The notes under the pieces were generated by a model, which saw nothing but the letters and a program-made list of their open reading frames with translations, was not told the DNA's origin and ran no database searches. A DNA stretch of 6,186 bases from Clostridiales bacterium (lineage in GTDB: Bacteria > Bacillota > Clostridia > Saccharofermentanales > UBA5734). Position numbers and translations under genes: made by a program. Shown here in pieces: positions 1 through 6,063 of the stretch. Every line of letters begins with the position of its first letter. The stretch's first letter is position 1. The stretch covers positions 1 through 6,186 of the forward strand of contig SLHU01000225.1 in the NCBI GenBank assembly GCA_007135995.1, read 5' to 3'.

Positions 1-34
1 CTTTTTTACTGAATCATCTGGCATCAGACGCCAT

Positions 35-1219
35 TTAGACAGCGGACGCGCTGCGCTGCAAAACAAAGAGGGCCAGGAAAGCTGTCACCAGCGCGACCGC
101 GCCGGCAATGACAAACCCTGTGCCCAGACTGAACATGTCTGCTAATCCGCCAATCAGAACCGGTCCGGTTACCATGCCAATGCCGTAGACTGCCTGATAA
201 AACCCCATAGCACCTGCCTTTTGTGAGATGGGGATTGTTCTTGTACAGATCGACATGAGCAAAGTCATTTGAAAACCACTGCCGATGCCGGCCGCAAACT
301 GAAAAGCAAATAACAGCGGCAGGCTGGTGACCAGCGGCAGCAGACAGGTAAAGACGCCGGTGAGCATAAAGCCGACACCAATCAAAGTCCGAAGCCGAAA
401 CCAGCGGGCAAGCAGGCTGCCGCCCAGCAGCGCGGCCAAAGCTCTCGGCATGAGCGCGAAAGCGGAGAGCATGCCGATGGTGCCTCTGCTTGCGCCCAGC
501 TGGCTGGCAAATTCTGGCACAAAACCTTGCGTGGTCGCGAAGTTGACCAGCTGAGAGAGCAGTGCCAGCACAGAAGTCCAGAAAAGAGTATGATCTTTAC
601 CGACTGTTAACGCGGAGCGAAGGGTTGGCGGCGACGTTTCCTTTTCTGGTTGATTATCCTGAACCAGCAGCGAAAGCAGCAGGCCGACCGCGGCCACTAC
701 GACTGCCAGCAGAAAGGCCAGAGGCCAGCCAGCTGCCTGCGCCAGAAAACTGCCGGCCAGCATGGCGGACATGAGTCCTATGTTATTGATAAAGCTGAGC
801 CGGCCCATTGCCTGCGCGGATGACTCCGGAGGATAATAGGAAAGGTAAAGTGTTGAAGAGTGTACCCAGGTGGCCGCGGAAATCCCGGCCATAGCCCGGA
901 ATAATAAAATGAGCCAGAGGTCGCTGAATAAAAAGAGCCCTAATGCGCTCATCATCGAGAAAAACAACCCTGCCACAACAAAATATTTCTTGTTGCGCCA
1001 GCGGTCAGAAAGAATACCGGCAGGCAGCCGCAGTAAAGTCTGCGTAAAACCATATGAACCGACAACGATGCCGGCTGAAGTCAGCGAGGCACCCAGTTCA
1101 GTGAGATACGGGGTAAGGATGGCGGGATAGGTATAGAGTGCGAACCAGAAAAAAAAGGTGACGGTTAACAGAAGTGGCTCACGCTTTCTCGTCAGCAGTG
1201 ATGATAAACCCTGGTGCAT
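35..1219 (-). CDS. MFS transporter, 12 transmembrane helices, substrate unknown
   Basis: This is a cytoplasmic-membrane secondary transporter of the major facilitator superfamily, 394 aa, the usual length for a 12-helix member. Hydrophobic segments run through the protein, from about residues 16-38 to 366-388. A charged central loop at about residues 187-210 separates the two six-helix halves. The loop between helices 2 and 3 carries the family's motif A (GILSDRWRNK, residues 68-77), and a Gly-rich GMVTGP stretch lies at 348-353. The ATG at 1219 is preceded by GAAGGAGA (1227-1234) at 7 nt spacing, which supports this start; the stop is TAA. It lies downstream of the lactonase gene on the same strand and may share its transcript. 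Context suggests uptake or efflux of a sugar or sugar acid, but MFS sequence alone does not reveal the substrate, and drug-efflux-like members look similar. Family assignment is secure; function is inferred. Confidence 0.93.
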   Translation of the reverse strand: MHQGLSSLLTRKREPLLLTVTFFFWFALYTYPAILTPYLTELGASLTSAGIVVGSYGFTQTLLRLPAGILSDRWRNKKYFVVAGLFFSMMSALGLFLFSDLWLILLFRAMAGISAATWVHSSTLYLSYYPPESSAQAMGRLSFINNIGLMSAMLAGSFLAQAAGWPLAFLLAVVVAAVGLLLSLLVQDNQPEKETSPPTLRSALTVGKDHTLFWTSVLALLSQLVNFATTQGFVPEFASQLGASRGTIGMLSAFALMPRALAALLGGSLLARWFRLRTLIGVGFMLTGVFTCLLPLVTSLPLLFAFQFAAGIGSGFQMTLLMSICTRTIPISQKAGAMGFYQAVYGIGMVTGPVLIGGLADMFSLGTGFVIAGAVALVTAFLALFVLQRSASAV

Positions 1220-1344
1220 AACAGCTTCTCCTTCATTTACCCTTCAGCGCAGTAGTGGTCTGTTCACTTCAGGCGCTTTTGATACAAAAGGCTTGAACTG
1301 GCAGTATCCAGATTCGTCATGCAGATCCAATAAACCATCTGTAT
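1220..1344 (-). other. Lactonase-MFS intergenic gap without terminator
   Basis: The gap is 125 bp between two genes on the minus strand. It contains the ribosome binding site of the MFS gene (1227-1234) and one short perfect inverted repeat, CTTTTG-ATA-CAAAAG, at 1276-1290. The repeat has no following T-run in the direction of transcription, so it is not an intrinsic terminator; a 6 bp repeat in this space could also be chance. No convincing promoter hexamers were found on the minus strand. Read-through from the lactonase gene is therefore the simplest reading. Confidence 0.4.
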
Positions 1345-2394
1345 CTAAAGCAGCATGACAAATACCGGTTGCGGCACCGATACCTGTGATGAAGGTTCAC
1401 TTAGGGTGCCAGACTGAAGGTCTCGCTTGCAGACGACGATATTGCCGCTTTTCTGATTCGCGATTATAACATACTGTCCGTCTGGCGTGATACAGAAGTT
1501 TCGAGGGACCGCACCGTATGTGCAGCAGCATTCAATCCATTCCACGCTGCCGTCCGCTTCATGGACCCGCAAGACGGTCAGACTGTCATGCCCTCGGTTG
1601 GAGACATACATAAACTGTCCGTCCGGTGAGATATGAAGGTCAGCCGCGTTGCTTTCACCTTCATGGGAATCTGGCAGCAGCGGCATCTGCTGGCGCGGGT
1701 ATGTCACACCCCGGGCATCGGCATAGTCATAGACAAGCAGCGAATTACCCATTTCTGTAACAACATAAAGTGTTTCCCCGTCTTCAGAGAAGGTAAAATG
1801 CCTGGGGCCGGAGCCATCCGGTGTTTTAAAATGCACTGATTCATCCAGCGCAAGCGTACCTGAACACGCGTCAATATCATAGCGTGCCAGCCAGTCCAGG
1901 CCCAGATCTGAGGCCAGAAGCTTTTTGCCGGAGGGATCAAGCAAGGTTGCGTGCACATGCGGACCTTCCTGCCTTCCGTGTTTGTCAAAGCCAACACCGT
2001 GATGCTGTTTAAGATCAGTGACACGGCCTAAAGAGCCATCTTTGAGTATTTCACAGACAGCCAGGCTGCCGCTCCCATAATTTGCCGCAGAAAGGTATTT
2101 TCCGTTCGGCCATACCTGCACATGGCAAAGGGCTGACCCGGGAACTGCCGTATGGTTGATATAGGTCAAGTCACCGGTTGTTATATGACGTCGAAAGGCA
2201 TAAAGGCCTCCGCCTTGTCCCGCCTCAGATCCAGCATAGATCATGTCTTTTTCTGCAGCCAGAAAGGAGGGGTTATCACAGGTGTCATACGCGGTTTTAA
2301 ACGTAAGCTGCCCGCTGGATTCGTCAAAACTAAACTGATAAAGTCCCTTGCTGCCGGTTTTAGCGGTATAGCAGCCTACATATAAATGTTTCAT
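1345..2394 (-). CDS. Lactonase family protein (6-phosphogluconolactonase-like beta-propeller)
   Basis: The predicted protein has 349 aa and no signal peptide, so it should be cytoplasmic. It fits the lactonase family (Pgl/YkgB type, seven-bladed beta-propeller), whose characterised members hydrolyse 6-phosphogluconolactone or other sugar lactones to the acid. Hallmarks are QEGPHVHATLLDPSGK (142-157), GSGPRHFTFSEDG (194-206), ADLHISPDGQFMYVSNRG (251-268) and PRNFCITPDGQYVIIANQ (297-314), each a propeller strand repeat of the SPDG..YV.N type. The start is ATG 2394, followed by MKHLYVGCYT, which matches the usual family N-terminus; AGGAGG at 2404-2409 sits 9 nt upstream. The reading frame stays open to an ATG at 2505, but that extension has no ribosome binding site and spans the real one. 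An unusual CCC triplet lies at residues 289-291. The gene is divergent from a sugar-type dehydrogenase, which suggests it acts on a lactone that enzyme produces (inference). The exact substrate, phosphorylated or not, cannot be read from the sequence. Confidence 0.92.
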   Translation of the reverse strand: MKHLYVGCYTAKTGSKGLYQFSFDESSGQLTFKTAYDTCDNPSFLAAEKDMIYAGSEAGQGGGLYAFRRHITTGDLTYINHTAVPGSALCHVQVWPNGKYLSAANYGSGSLAVCEILKDGSLGRVTDLKQHHGVGFDKHGRQEGPHVHATLLDPSGKKLLASDLGLDWLARYDIDACSGTLALDESVHFKTPDGSGPRHFTFSEDGETLYVVTEMGNSLLVYDYADARGVTYPRQQMPLLPDSHEGESNAADLHISPDGQFMYVSNRGHDSLTVLRVHEADGSVEWIECCCTYGAVPRNFCITPDGQYVIIANQKSGNIVVCKRDLQSGTLSEPSSQVSVPQPVFVMLL

Positions 2395-2403
2395 AATGAT
2401 TGA

Positions 2404-2409
2404 CCTCCT
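2404..2409 (-). promoter_or_regulatory. Consensus ribosome binding site fixing the lactonase start
   Basis: The minus strand reads AGGAGG followed by 9 nt and then ATG at 2394. This decides for the start at 2394 over the in-frame ATG at 2505, which has no such site. Confidence 0.85.
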
Positions 2410-2512
2410 GAAGACTTTATTCAGCGAATTCAGTCCGGTTATAATTGTCAGCCCGGTTGATCGCGGATTTGTTGAAAACTGCAGTCGTTTTGTCCGGCTA
2501 TGCACGGCGGCA

Positions 2513-2539
2513 AACAGCCATTCATCACATTTGGCTGTT
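2513..2539. repeat. Perfect 8 bp inverted repeat
   Basis: AACAGCCA (2513-2520) and its exact reverse complement TGGCTGTT (2532-2539) flank an 11 nt spacer. Part of the right arm (GGCTG, 2533-2537) can instead pair with CAGCC at 2549-2553, so two mutually exclusive hairpins are possible. There is no adjoining T-run on either strand. It may be an operator or part of the lactonase leader RNA, but an 8 bp repeat could arise by chance in a region this size. Confidence 0.4.
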
Positions 2540-2593
2540 CGTCATGATCAGCCTGACGCCGGAAGGTTTTTGACGACGCAGCAGCGGATGTCA

Positions 2594-2613
2594 TGCCGAA
2601 CATGACTTCGGCA
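2594..2613. repeat. Perfect 7 bp inverted repeat (TGCCGAA / TTCGGCA)
   Basis: TGCCGAA (2594-2600) and TTCGGCA (2607-2613) flank a 6 nt spacer, CATGAC. It is GC-rich enough to form a hairpin in RNA from either strand, but no T-run follows on either side, so it is not an intrinsic terminator. If the lactonase promoter lies at 2621-2649, this element falls at its transcription start and could be an operator (inference). Confidence 0.35.
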
Positions 2614-2620
2614 AGGTTTC

Positions 2621-2649
2621 ACTTTGCAATTTATTCTTCAATTTGTCAA
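2621..2649 (-). promoter_or_regulatory. Possible promoter for lactonase and MFS genes
   Basis: On the minus strand a perfect -35 hexamer TTGACA (2649-2644) is followed by a 17 nt spacer and CAAAGT (2626-2621). The -10 matches the consensus at only 3 of 6 positions, though these include the key second A and final T. The -35 lies inside the left copy of the direct repeat at 2638-2649. It would give a leader of about 220 nt before the lactonase. It is a tentative call, made because no better minus-strand promoter is visible. Confidence 0.3.
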
Positions 2650-2670
2650 ATCATGCTCTCAATTTCTCAA
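2638..2670. repeat. Direct repeat TCAATTTNTCAA with 21 bp period, candidate activator site
   Basis: TCAATTTGTCAA (2638-2649) and TCAATTTCTCAA (2659-2670) match at 11 of 12 positions, and their starts are exactly 21 bp apart, two helical turns. They end 15 bp before the -35 of the plus-strand promoter, at roughly -83 to -51 from the expected start. AraC-family activators typically bind two direct half-sites about 21 bp apart in this position (established knowledge); that such a protein binds here is inference. No regulator gene is in the window. Confidence 0.5.
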
Positions 2671-2691
2671 TAAACGCGCTGGTGATTGAGA
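2665..2691. repeat. Inverted repeat overlapping the -35 box
   Basis: TCTCAAT (2665-2671) and its exact reverse complement ATTGAGA (2685-2691) are separated by 13 bp. The right arm contains the -35 hexamer, and the left arm is the tail of the second direct repeat. Binding here would compete with RNA polymerase, so it could be a repressor operator. The overlap with the direct repeats leaves it unclear which arrangement matters. Confidence 0.35.
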
Positions 2692-2714
2692 TTTATCAGG
2701 CGCGCCTATATAAT
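2686..2714 (+). promoter_or_regulatory. Strong sigma-A-type promoter of the dehydrogenase/lipoprotein operon
   Basis: TTGAGA (2686-2691), a 17 nt spacer and a perfect TATAAT (2709-2714) form a near-consensus vegetative promoter; the -35 matches 4 of 6 positions including TTGA. The expected start is near 2721, leaving about 214 nt of untranslated leader before the dehydrogenase ATG. The spacer contains the 8 bp palindrome GGCGCGCC (2699-2706). Confidence 0.75.
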
Positions 2715-2743
2715 TATGAATATTGAATGAACAATCATAGTGA

Positions 2744-2801
2744 TTGAATGCGTCGAGCCGATGAGCATATCATTCAGGTTGAATGGGTCGGGCCGGTCAG
2801 C
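2744..2801 (+). repeat. Degenerate 23 bp tandem repeat in the 5' leader
   Basis: The units 2744-2766 and 2779-2801 both begin TTGAATG, continue NGTCGNGCCG and end AGC. They match at 19 of 23 positions with starts 35 bp apart. An 8 bp core, CGAGCCGA, of the first unit also recurs at 2801-2808. The second unit begins inside the inverted repeat CATTCA-GGT-TGAATG (2771-2785), and GTCGG (2787-2791) can pair with CCGAC (2805-2809). The elements could be protein-binding sites below the promoter or leader RNA stems; I cannot tell which. Confidence 0.5.
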
Positions 2802-2934
2802 GAGCCGACATGAATGACACCCATAATCTGAAAATGTCAGAAGGCAGTAAACCGCAGTTTTCATTCAGTGATGCAGGCATTCATTCTAAATGCAGCAGAT
2901 GAATTAGCATTGATTACATCATAGGAGGAATACG

Positions 2935-3996
2935 ATGTCAATATCAGTAGGTATTATCGGTTTTGCCCATGGCCATGTGGCAAGATATTGTGAAGAATGG
3001 CAGAAAAACCCTGAAATGGGTGTGAATGTTGTTTCCGGCTGGGATCACGACGCGGCGCGGCTGAAAAGTGCATCTGAGAAATATGCGTTCAATCCATGTG
3101 TCACTGCAGACGAACTTCTGGCTTTGCCTGAGGTAGAGGCGGTCGTGATCACAACTGAGACATCACTTCATGCAGCGATGGTTGAGAAGGCCGCTGCTGC
3201 CGGGAAGGCGATTATTCTGCAAAAGCCAATGGCACTGACCATGGCAGAGGCAGACAGGATCGTTGCTGCTGTTAATCAATACAATGTACCGTTCAGCATG
3301 GCCTGGCAGATGCGTGTTGACCCGCAGAATCTGAAGATGAAGGAAATGATAGAAAATCAGACGCTTGGGAAAATCATATCATTACGCCGCAGGCATGCCT
3401 TAAGCACACATACCTGGCCTGGATTCGCGGATACCTGGCATAACAATGCTGAATATAACCGCGACATCTGGGCAGACGATTCAGCACATCCAATTGACTG
3501 GATCAACGCCCTGTTTGGTGCTCCTGAAAGTGTGACTGCTGAAATGATGACACTGGTTGATCCTGCTGTGGTCAATGACAATGGCGCAGCCATTTTCCGC
3601 TATCCCGGCGGACCGCTGGTGGAAGTCAACTGCTCATTTACCTGCACAGCTGCTGTCAGCACAACCGAGATCATTTTTGAGAAGGGGACTATCATCCAGA
3701 ACTATGGTGATGCTCCAAGTGCCGGAATACCGCGCTCTGAAGGTGATGCCGGCTTAAAATGGTTCTCGGCTGAGACAGGCACCTGGACGTACAGTGATAT
3801 TTTATCACCGCCAAATCACGGCTTCAGGATAGCGGGCCTGGCTGAGCCGATTGCAGAATTTCTAAATGGTCAAAGGGGTCCGATCGCGACTGCGGAAGAA
3901 GCCAGAACATCGCTGAAAATGGTTTTAGCCACTTACGTATCAACCAGAGAAGGCCGCAGAGTCTACTTAAATGATCCGGCTATCAGTCAAGTATAA
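2935..3996 (+). CDS. Gfo/Idh/MocA family NAD(P)-dependent oxidoreductase
   Basis: The 353 aa protein is the normal length for the family and has no signal peptide, so it should act in the cytosol. The N-terminal Rossmann fold begins VGIIGFAHGHVARY (5-18); the usual GxGxxG is altered to G9-F-A-H-G-H, as in a subset of the family. The catalytic-lysine motif (usually EKP) appears as QKP with Lys-97. The C-terminal domain carries the D-x3-H-x2-D motif at Asp-181, His-185 and Asp-188, within SAHPIDWINALFG. Family members oxidise or reduce sugars, inositols, sugar acids and related compounds using a bound nicotinamide cofactor; the substrate here is unknown. The ATG at 2935 has AGGAGG (2923-2928) 6 nt upstream. 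The gene lies 51 bp before the ABC lipoprotein gene without a terminator, so they form an operon, and it is divergent from a lactonase, hinting at a lactone product (inference). Confidence 0.93.
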   Translation: MSISVGIIGFAHGHVARYCEEWQKNPEMGVNVVSGWDHDAARLKSASEKYAFNPCVTADELLALPEVEAVVITTETSLHAAMVEKAAAAGKAIILQKPMALTMAEADRIVAAVNQYNVPFSMAWQMRVDPQNLKMKEMIENQTLGKIISLRRRHALSTHTWPGFADTWHNNAEYNRDIWADDSAHPIDWINALFGAPESVTAEMMTLVDPAVVNDNGAAIFRYPGGPLVEVNCSFTCTAAVSTTEIIFEKGTIIQNYGDAPSAGIPRSEGDAGLKWFSAETGTWTYSDILSPPNHGFRIAGLAEPIAEFLNGQRGPIATAEEARTSLKMVLATYVSTREGRRVYLNDPAISQV

Positions 3997-4035
3997 AACT
4001 GGCAATGCCGTTTCAATAAAATCAAACCATAACTT

Positions 4036-4040
4036 GGAGG
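4036..4040 (+). promoter_or_regulatory. Ribosome binding site deciding a GTG start
   Basis: GGAGG is followed by 7 nt and then GTG at 4048. No in-frame ATG gives a better start, and the lysines and hydrophobic core of the signal peptide follow directly, so GTG is the start codon of the lipoprotein gene. Confidence 0.85.
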
Positions 4041-4047
4041 GTTAACC

Positions 4048-6021
4048 GTGAAAAAAGGACTTATATTGTCACTGGTACTGGTCTTTGTTCTGTCTTTCGT
4101 TCTAGCTTCCTGCGGCAATGAAACGACTGAAACAACCACAGATGAATCTCAGACGACGACAACAGCTGCAGATACTGATACTGATGAAACAGAAGAAACA
4201 ACGCATGAAGAGACAACGGCAGAGGAAACGGAAGCGCCATCTGCTGAATATAATCAGGCACCGATGCTGGATAATATGGATCTTCCTCCCGTTGGCGAGC
4301 GGCTGCCGCTTGAGCCGAAGCTGACGAATGAAATGCCTCCGGAACTGCTTGACTATGAGATCGGGCAGTACGGTGGTATGATCAGGACGGTTACATCAGC
4401 CGTTAACTGGGACGCGGATGTGTTCGTCATGAATAATGAACCGCTGCTCAATGTGCCCGGGATTATGGGCGGTGAAGTAACGCCTAATATTCTAAAAGGG
4501 TTTGAGATGAATGATGACGAAACAGAGTTTATCTTCTACCTGAGAGAAGGCATGAGGTGGTCCGACGGCGAGCCGGTGACGATTGAGGATGTCCGGTTTA
4601 CAGTCGAGGATGTGCTGTTTAACGAAGCTATCACACCGATTTTCCCTAACTGGCTCAGGGCCGGCGGGGTACTTGGCGGCGAACCTTTCGAGTTCTCGAT
4701 CGTGGATGACTGGTCTTTCAGGATGCGTTTTGAGCAGCCATATGGCGGCTTGCTGATTCGCCTTTCCGTGACAGGCTGGGTAGGGTATTCCGAACTGCTG
4801 AAACCTTCGCATTATCTGAAGCAGTTCCATATAGACTACGCAGATCCTGATGAGTTTGCAGCACATCTAGAAGCAGCTGATGTGTCTGAGGATCTATGGG
4901 GAACTTTTTTCCAGGACAAGGATATCACAAACTGGCGCCTGACACATGAGGATGCCATCGGGTTTCCCGTTCTTTATCCCTGGATGTATGTAGAGTCAAC
5001 GAATACAATGGCCATTTATGAACGTAACCCTTACTATTTTAAAGTGGACGAGGCAGGAAACCAGTTGCCGTATATTGACCGCATCCAAAGCGAGCTTGTA
5101 GAAGATATTGAGATGATCTCGGTGAAAGTCCTGGCTGGTGAGGTAGATTTTGTTCGCGAATCTGCTGCTCTGATCAATATGCCGCTGTATCGTGAATATG
5201 AGGAGGCATCCGGATTTAAAGCCGAGTTGGCTTATATGCATAATAATCCCACGAATATTTTCTTTAACCTGACCTACGATGATCCGGACTGGCGCGAAGT
5301 GGTGCAGGATGTCCGTTTCCGCAAGGCGATCAGCCTGGCGACAGACCGTGATGAGATAATTGATGCGATATATTATGGATTCGCAGAACCAGGTATCATG
5401 CAGGATCCGACCTTTGACCTGGATGAAGCGAATCGGCTGCTGGATGAAATGGGCATGGAAATGGGTCCGGACGGATACAGACTGGCGCCAAGCGGGAATC
5501 CCTTCTCAATTCTGATGGAACTGGGCGCCCAGGCACCTGATATTGTACCGCTGGGTGAGCTTCTGGTTGAACAGTGGGGCGATTTAGGCCTGAATGTTGA
5601 TATGAGACGTATCGAGCAATCGCTATGGGGCAATAAGCAGAATGCGAATGAGCTGCAGTGTACGATCATCTGGGCACCGGCACCTGATCCTCAGTGGTTT
5701 GCCAGTGGCTATGGCCAGAATGTCTGGGCCAGGAACTGGAATTTGTGGGATACAACAAACGGTGAGCAGGGTGAAGAACCGCCGGCAGAAGTTCAGGAAT
5801 TTTATGAGCTGATCGCAAAAACACTCACCTCAAATCCTGACGATGCACAGGCGTATGTTGCGCAGATCAAGCAGAGTCTGGCGGATCATCTCTGGTTTTT
5901 GATTCATATCGAAAAAGTGCAGCAGCCGCTCATCGTCCATGAACAGTTGGGGAACGTGTCATCAAAAGGGACGGCCATTGCCGCTAACTTCAGCGCCGAG
6001 CAGTTTTTTTACAAAGACTGA
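4048..6021 (+). CDS. ABC transporter substrate-binding lipoprotein, family 5 (SBP_bac_5)
   Basis: This 657 aa extracytoplasmic lipoprotein should capture solute for an ABC importer. A lipoprotein signal peptide (two lysines, hydrophobic 5-20) ends in the lipobox LASC with Cys-22. A Thr/Glu/Asp-rich, low-complexity tether follows (about 23-65). The binding domain shows family-5 hallmarks: LREGMRWSDGEPVTIEDVRFT (start 165), YERNPYYFKVDEAGNQLPYID (start 324), LAGEVDFV (362-369), and RFRKAISLATDRDEIIDAIY (423-442). The family covers dipeptide, oligopeptide, nickel and oligosaccharide binders; NPYY.K.D..GNQLPYID is, from memory, common in members linked to sugar loci, and the dehydrogenase/lactonase context agrees, but the ligand is inferred. 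At 657 aa it is longer than typical peptide binders, partly because of the tether. The start is GTG with GGAGG 7 nt upstream. It is the second gene of the operon; no permease or ATPase gene lies in the window. Confidence 0.94.
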   Translation: MKKGLILSLVLVFVLSFVLASCGNETTETTTDESQTTTTAADTDTDETEETTHEETTAEETEAPSAEYNQAPMLDNMDLPPVGERLPLEPKLTNEMPPELLDYEIGQYGGMIRTVTSAVNWDADVFVMNNEPLLNVPGIMGGEVTPNILKGFEMNDDETEFIFYLREGMRWSDGEPVTIEDVRFTVEDVLFNEAITPIFPNWLRAGGVLGGEPFEFSIVDDWSFRMRFEQPYGGLLIRLSVTGWVGYSELLKPSHYLKQFHIDYADPDEFAAHLEAADVSEDLWGTFFQDKDITNWRLTHEDAIGFPVLYPWMYVESTNTMAIYERNPYYFKVDEAGNQLPYIDRIQSELVEDIEMISVKVLAGEVDFVRESAALINMPLYREYEEASGFKAELAYMHNNPTNIFFNLTYDDPDWREVVQDVRFRKAISLATDRDEIIDAIYYGFAEPGIMQDPTFDLDEANRLLDEMGMEMGPDGYRLAPSGNPFSILMELGAQAPDIVPLGELLVEQWGDLGLNVDMRRIEQSLWGNKQNANELQCTIIWAPAPDPQWFASGYGQNVWARNWNLWDTTNGEQGEEPPAEVQEFYELIAKTLTSNPDDAQAYVAQIKQSLADHLWFLIHIEKVQQPLIVHEQLGNVSSKGTAIAANFSAEQFFYKD

Positions 6022-6029
6022 CCGCCTTT

Positions 6030-6057
6030 TAGACATCACTATCTGTAATATTATAAT
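6030..6057 (+). promoter_or_regulatory. Promoter-like sequence downstream of the lipoprotein gene
   Basis: TAGACA (6030-6035, 5 of 6 to the -35 consensus), a 16 nt spacer and a perfect TATAAT (6052-6057) begin 9 bp after the lipoprotein stop codon. A transcript would start near 6064 and run into the terminator at 6131-6184. The surrounding DNA is AT-rich, so a chance match is possible. Confidence 0.45.
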
Positions 6058-6063
6058 AGTTAA

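Larger units (their letters stand above)
2395..2934. promoter_or_regulatory. 540 bp divergent regulatory region
   Basis: This non-coding region separates the two divergent arms. From left to right it holds the lactonase ribosome binding site (2404-2409), two perfect inverted repeats (2513-2539 and 2594-2613), a 21 bp-phased direct repeat (2638-2670), a strong plus-strand promoter (2686-2714), and a long leader rich in TGAATG motifs with a degenerate 23 bp tandem repeat (2744-2801), ending at the dehydrogenase ribosome binding site. Short open frames in it lack ribosome binding sites and do not resemble proteins I recognise. I do not recognise a known riboswitch class. Confidence 0.7.

Noticed and set aside
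1..34. Possible terminator of the MFS gene or of a gene to the left (T6 at 2-7; short repeat TCTG-GCAT-CAGA)
   Set aside because: The stem is only 4 bp and the T-run is on the strand opposite the MFS gene, so neither direction makes a convincing terminator within the window.
1276..1290. Inverted repeat CTTTTG-ATA-CAAAAG as a terminator or operator
   Set aside because: It is only 6 bp and AT-rich with no following T-run; this is well within chance, so it is mentioned only under the gap.
2395..2505. N-terminal extension of the lactonase to an in-frame ATG at 2505 (37 extra residues)
   Set aside because: No ribosome binding site precedes 2505, the extension is not family-like, and the consensus AGGAGG at 2404-2409 serves the ATG at 2394.
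2396..2605. Plus-strand open frame of 69 codons in the divergent region
   Set aside because: It has no ribosome binding site, overlaps the lactonase translation signals, and its product resembles no protein family I recognise.
2699..2706. GGCGCGCC palindrome in the promoter spacer as a regulator site
   Set aside because: A single 8 bp palindrome with no second copy in the region is not enough to support a functional call.
4118..4324. Overlapping Lys/Arg-rich open frame inside the lipoprotein gene
   Set aside because: It is a shadow of the repetitive ACN/GAN codons of the Thr/Glu/Asp-rich tether in another frame.
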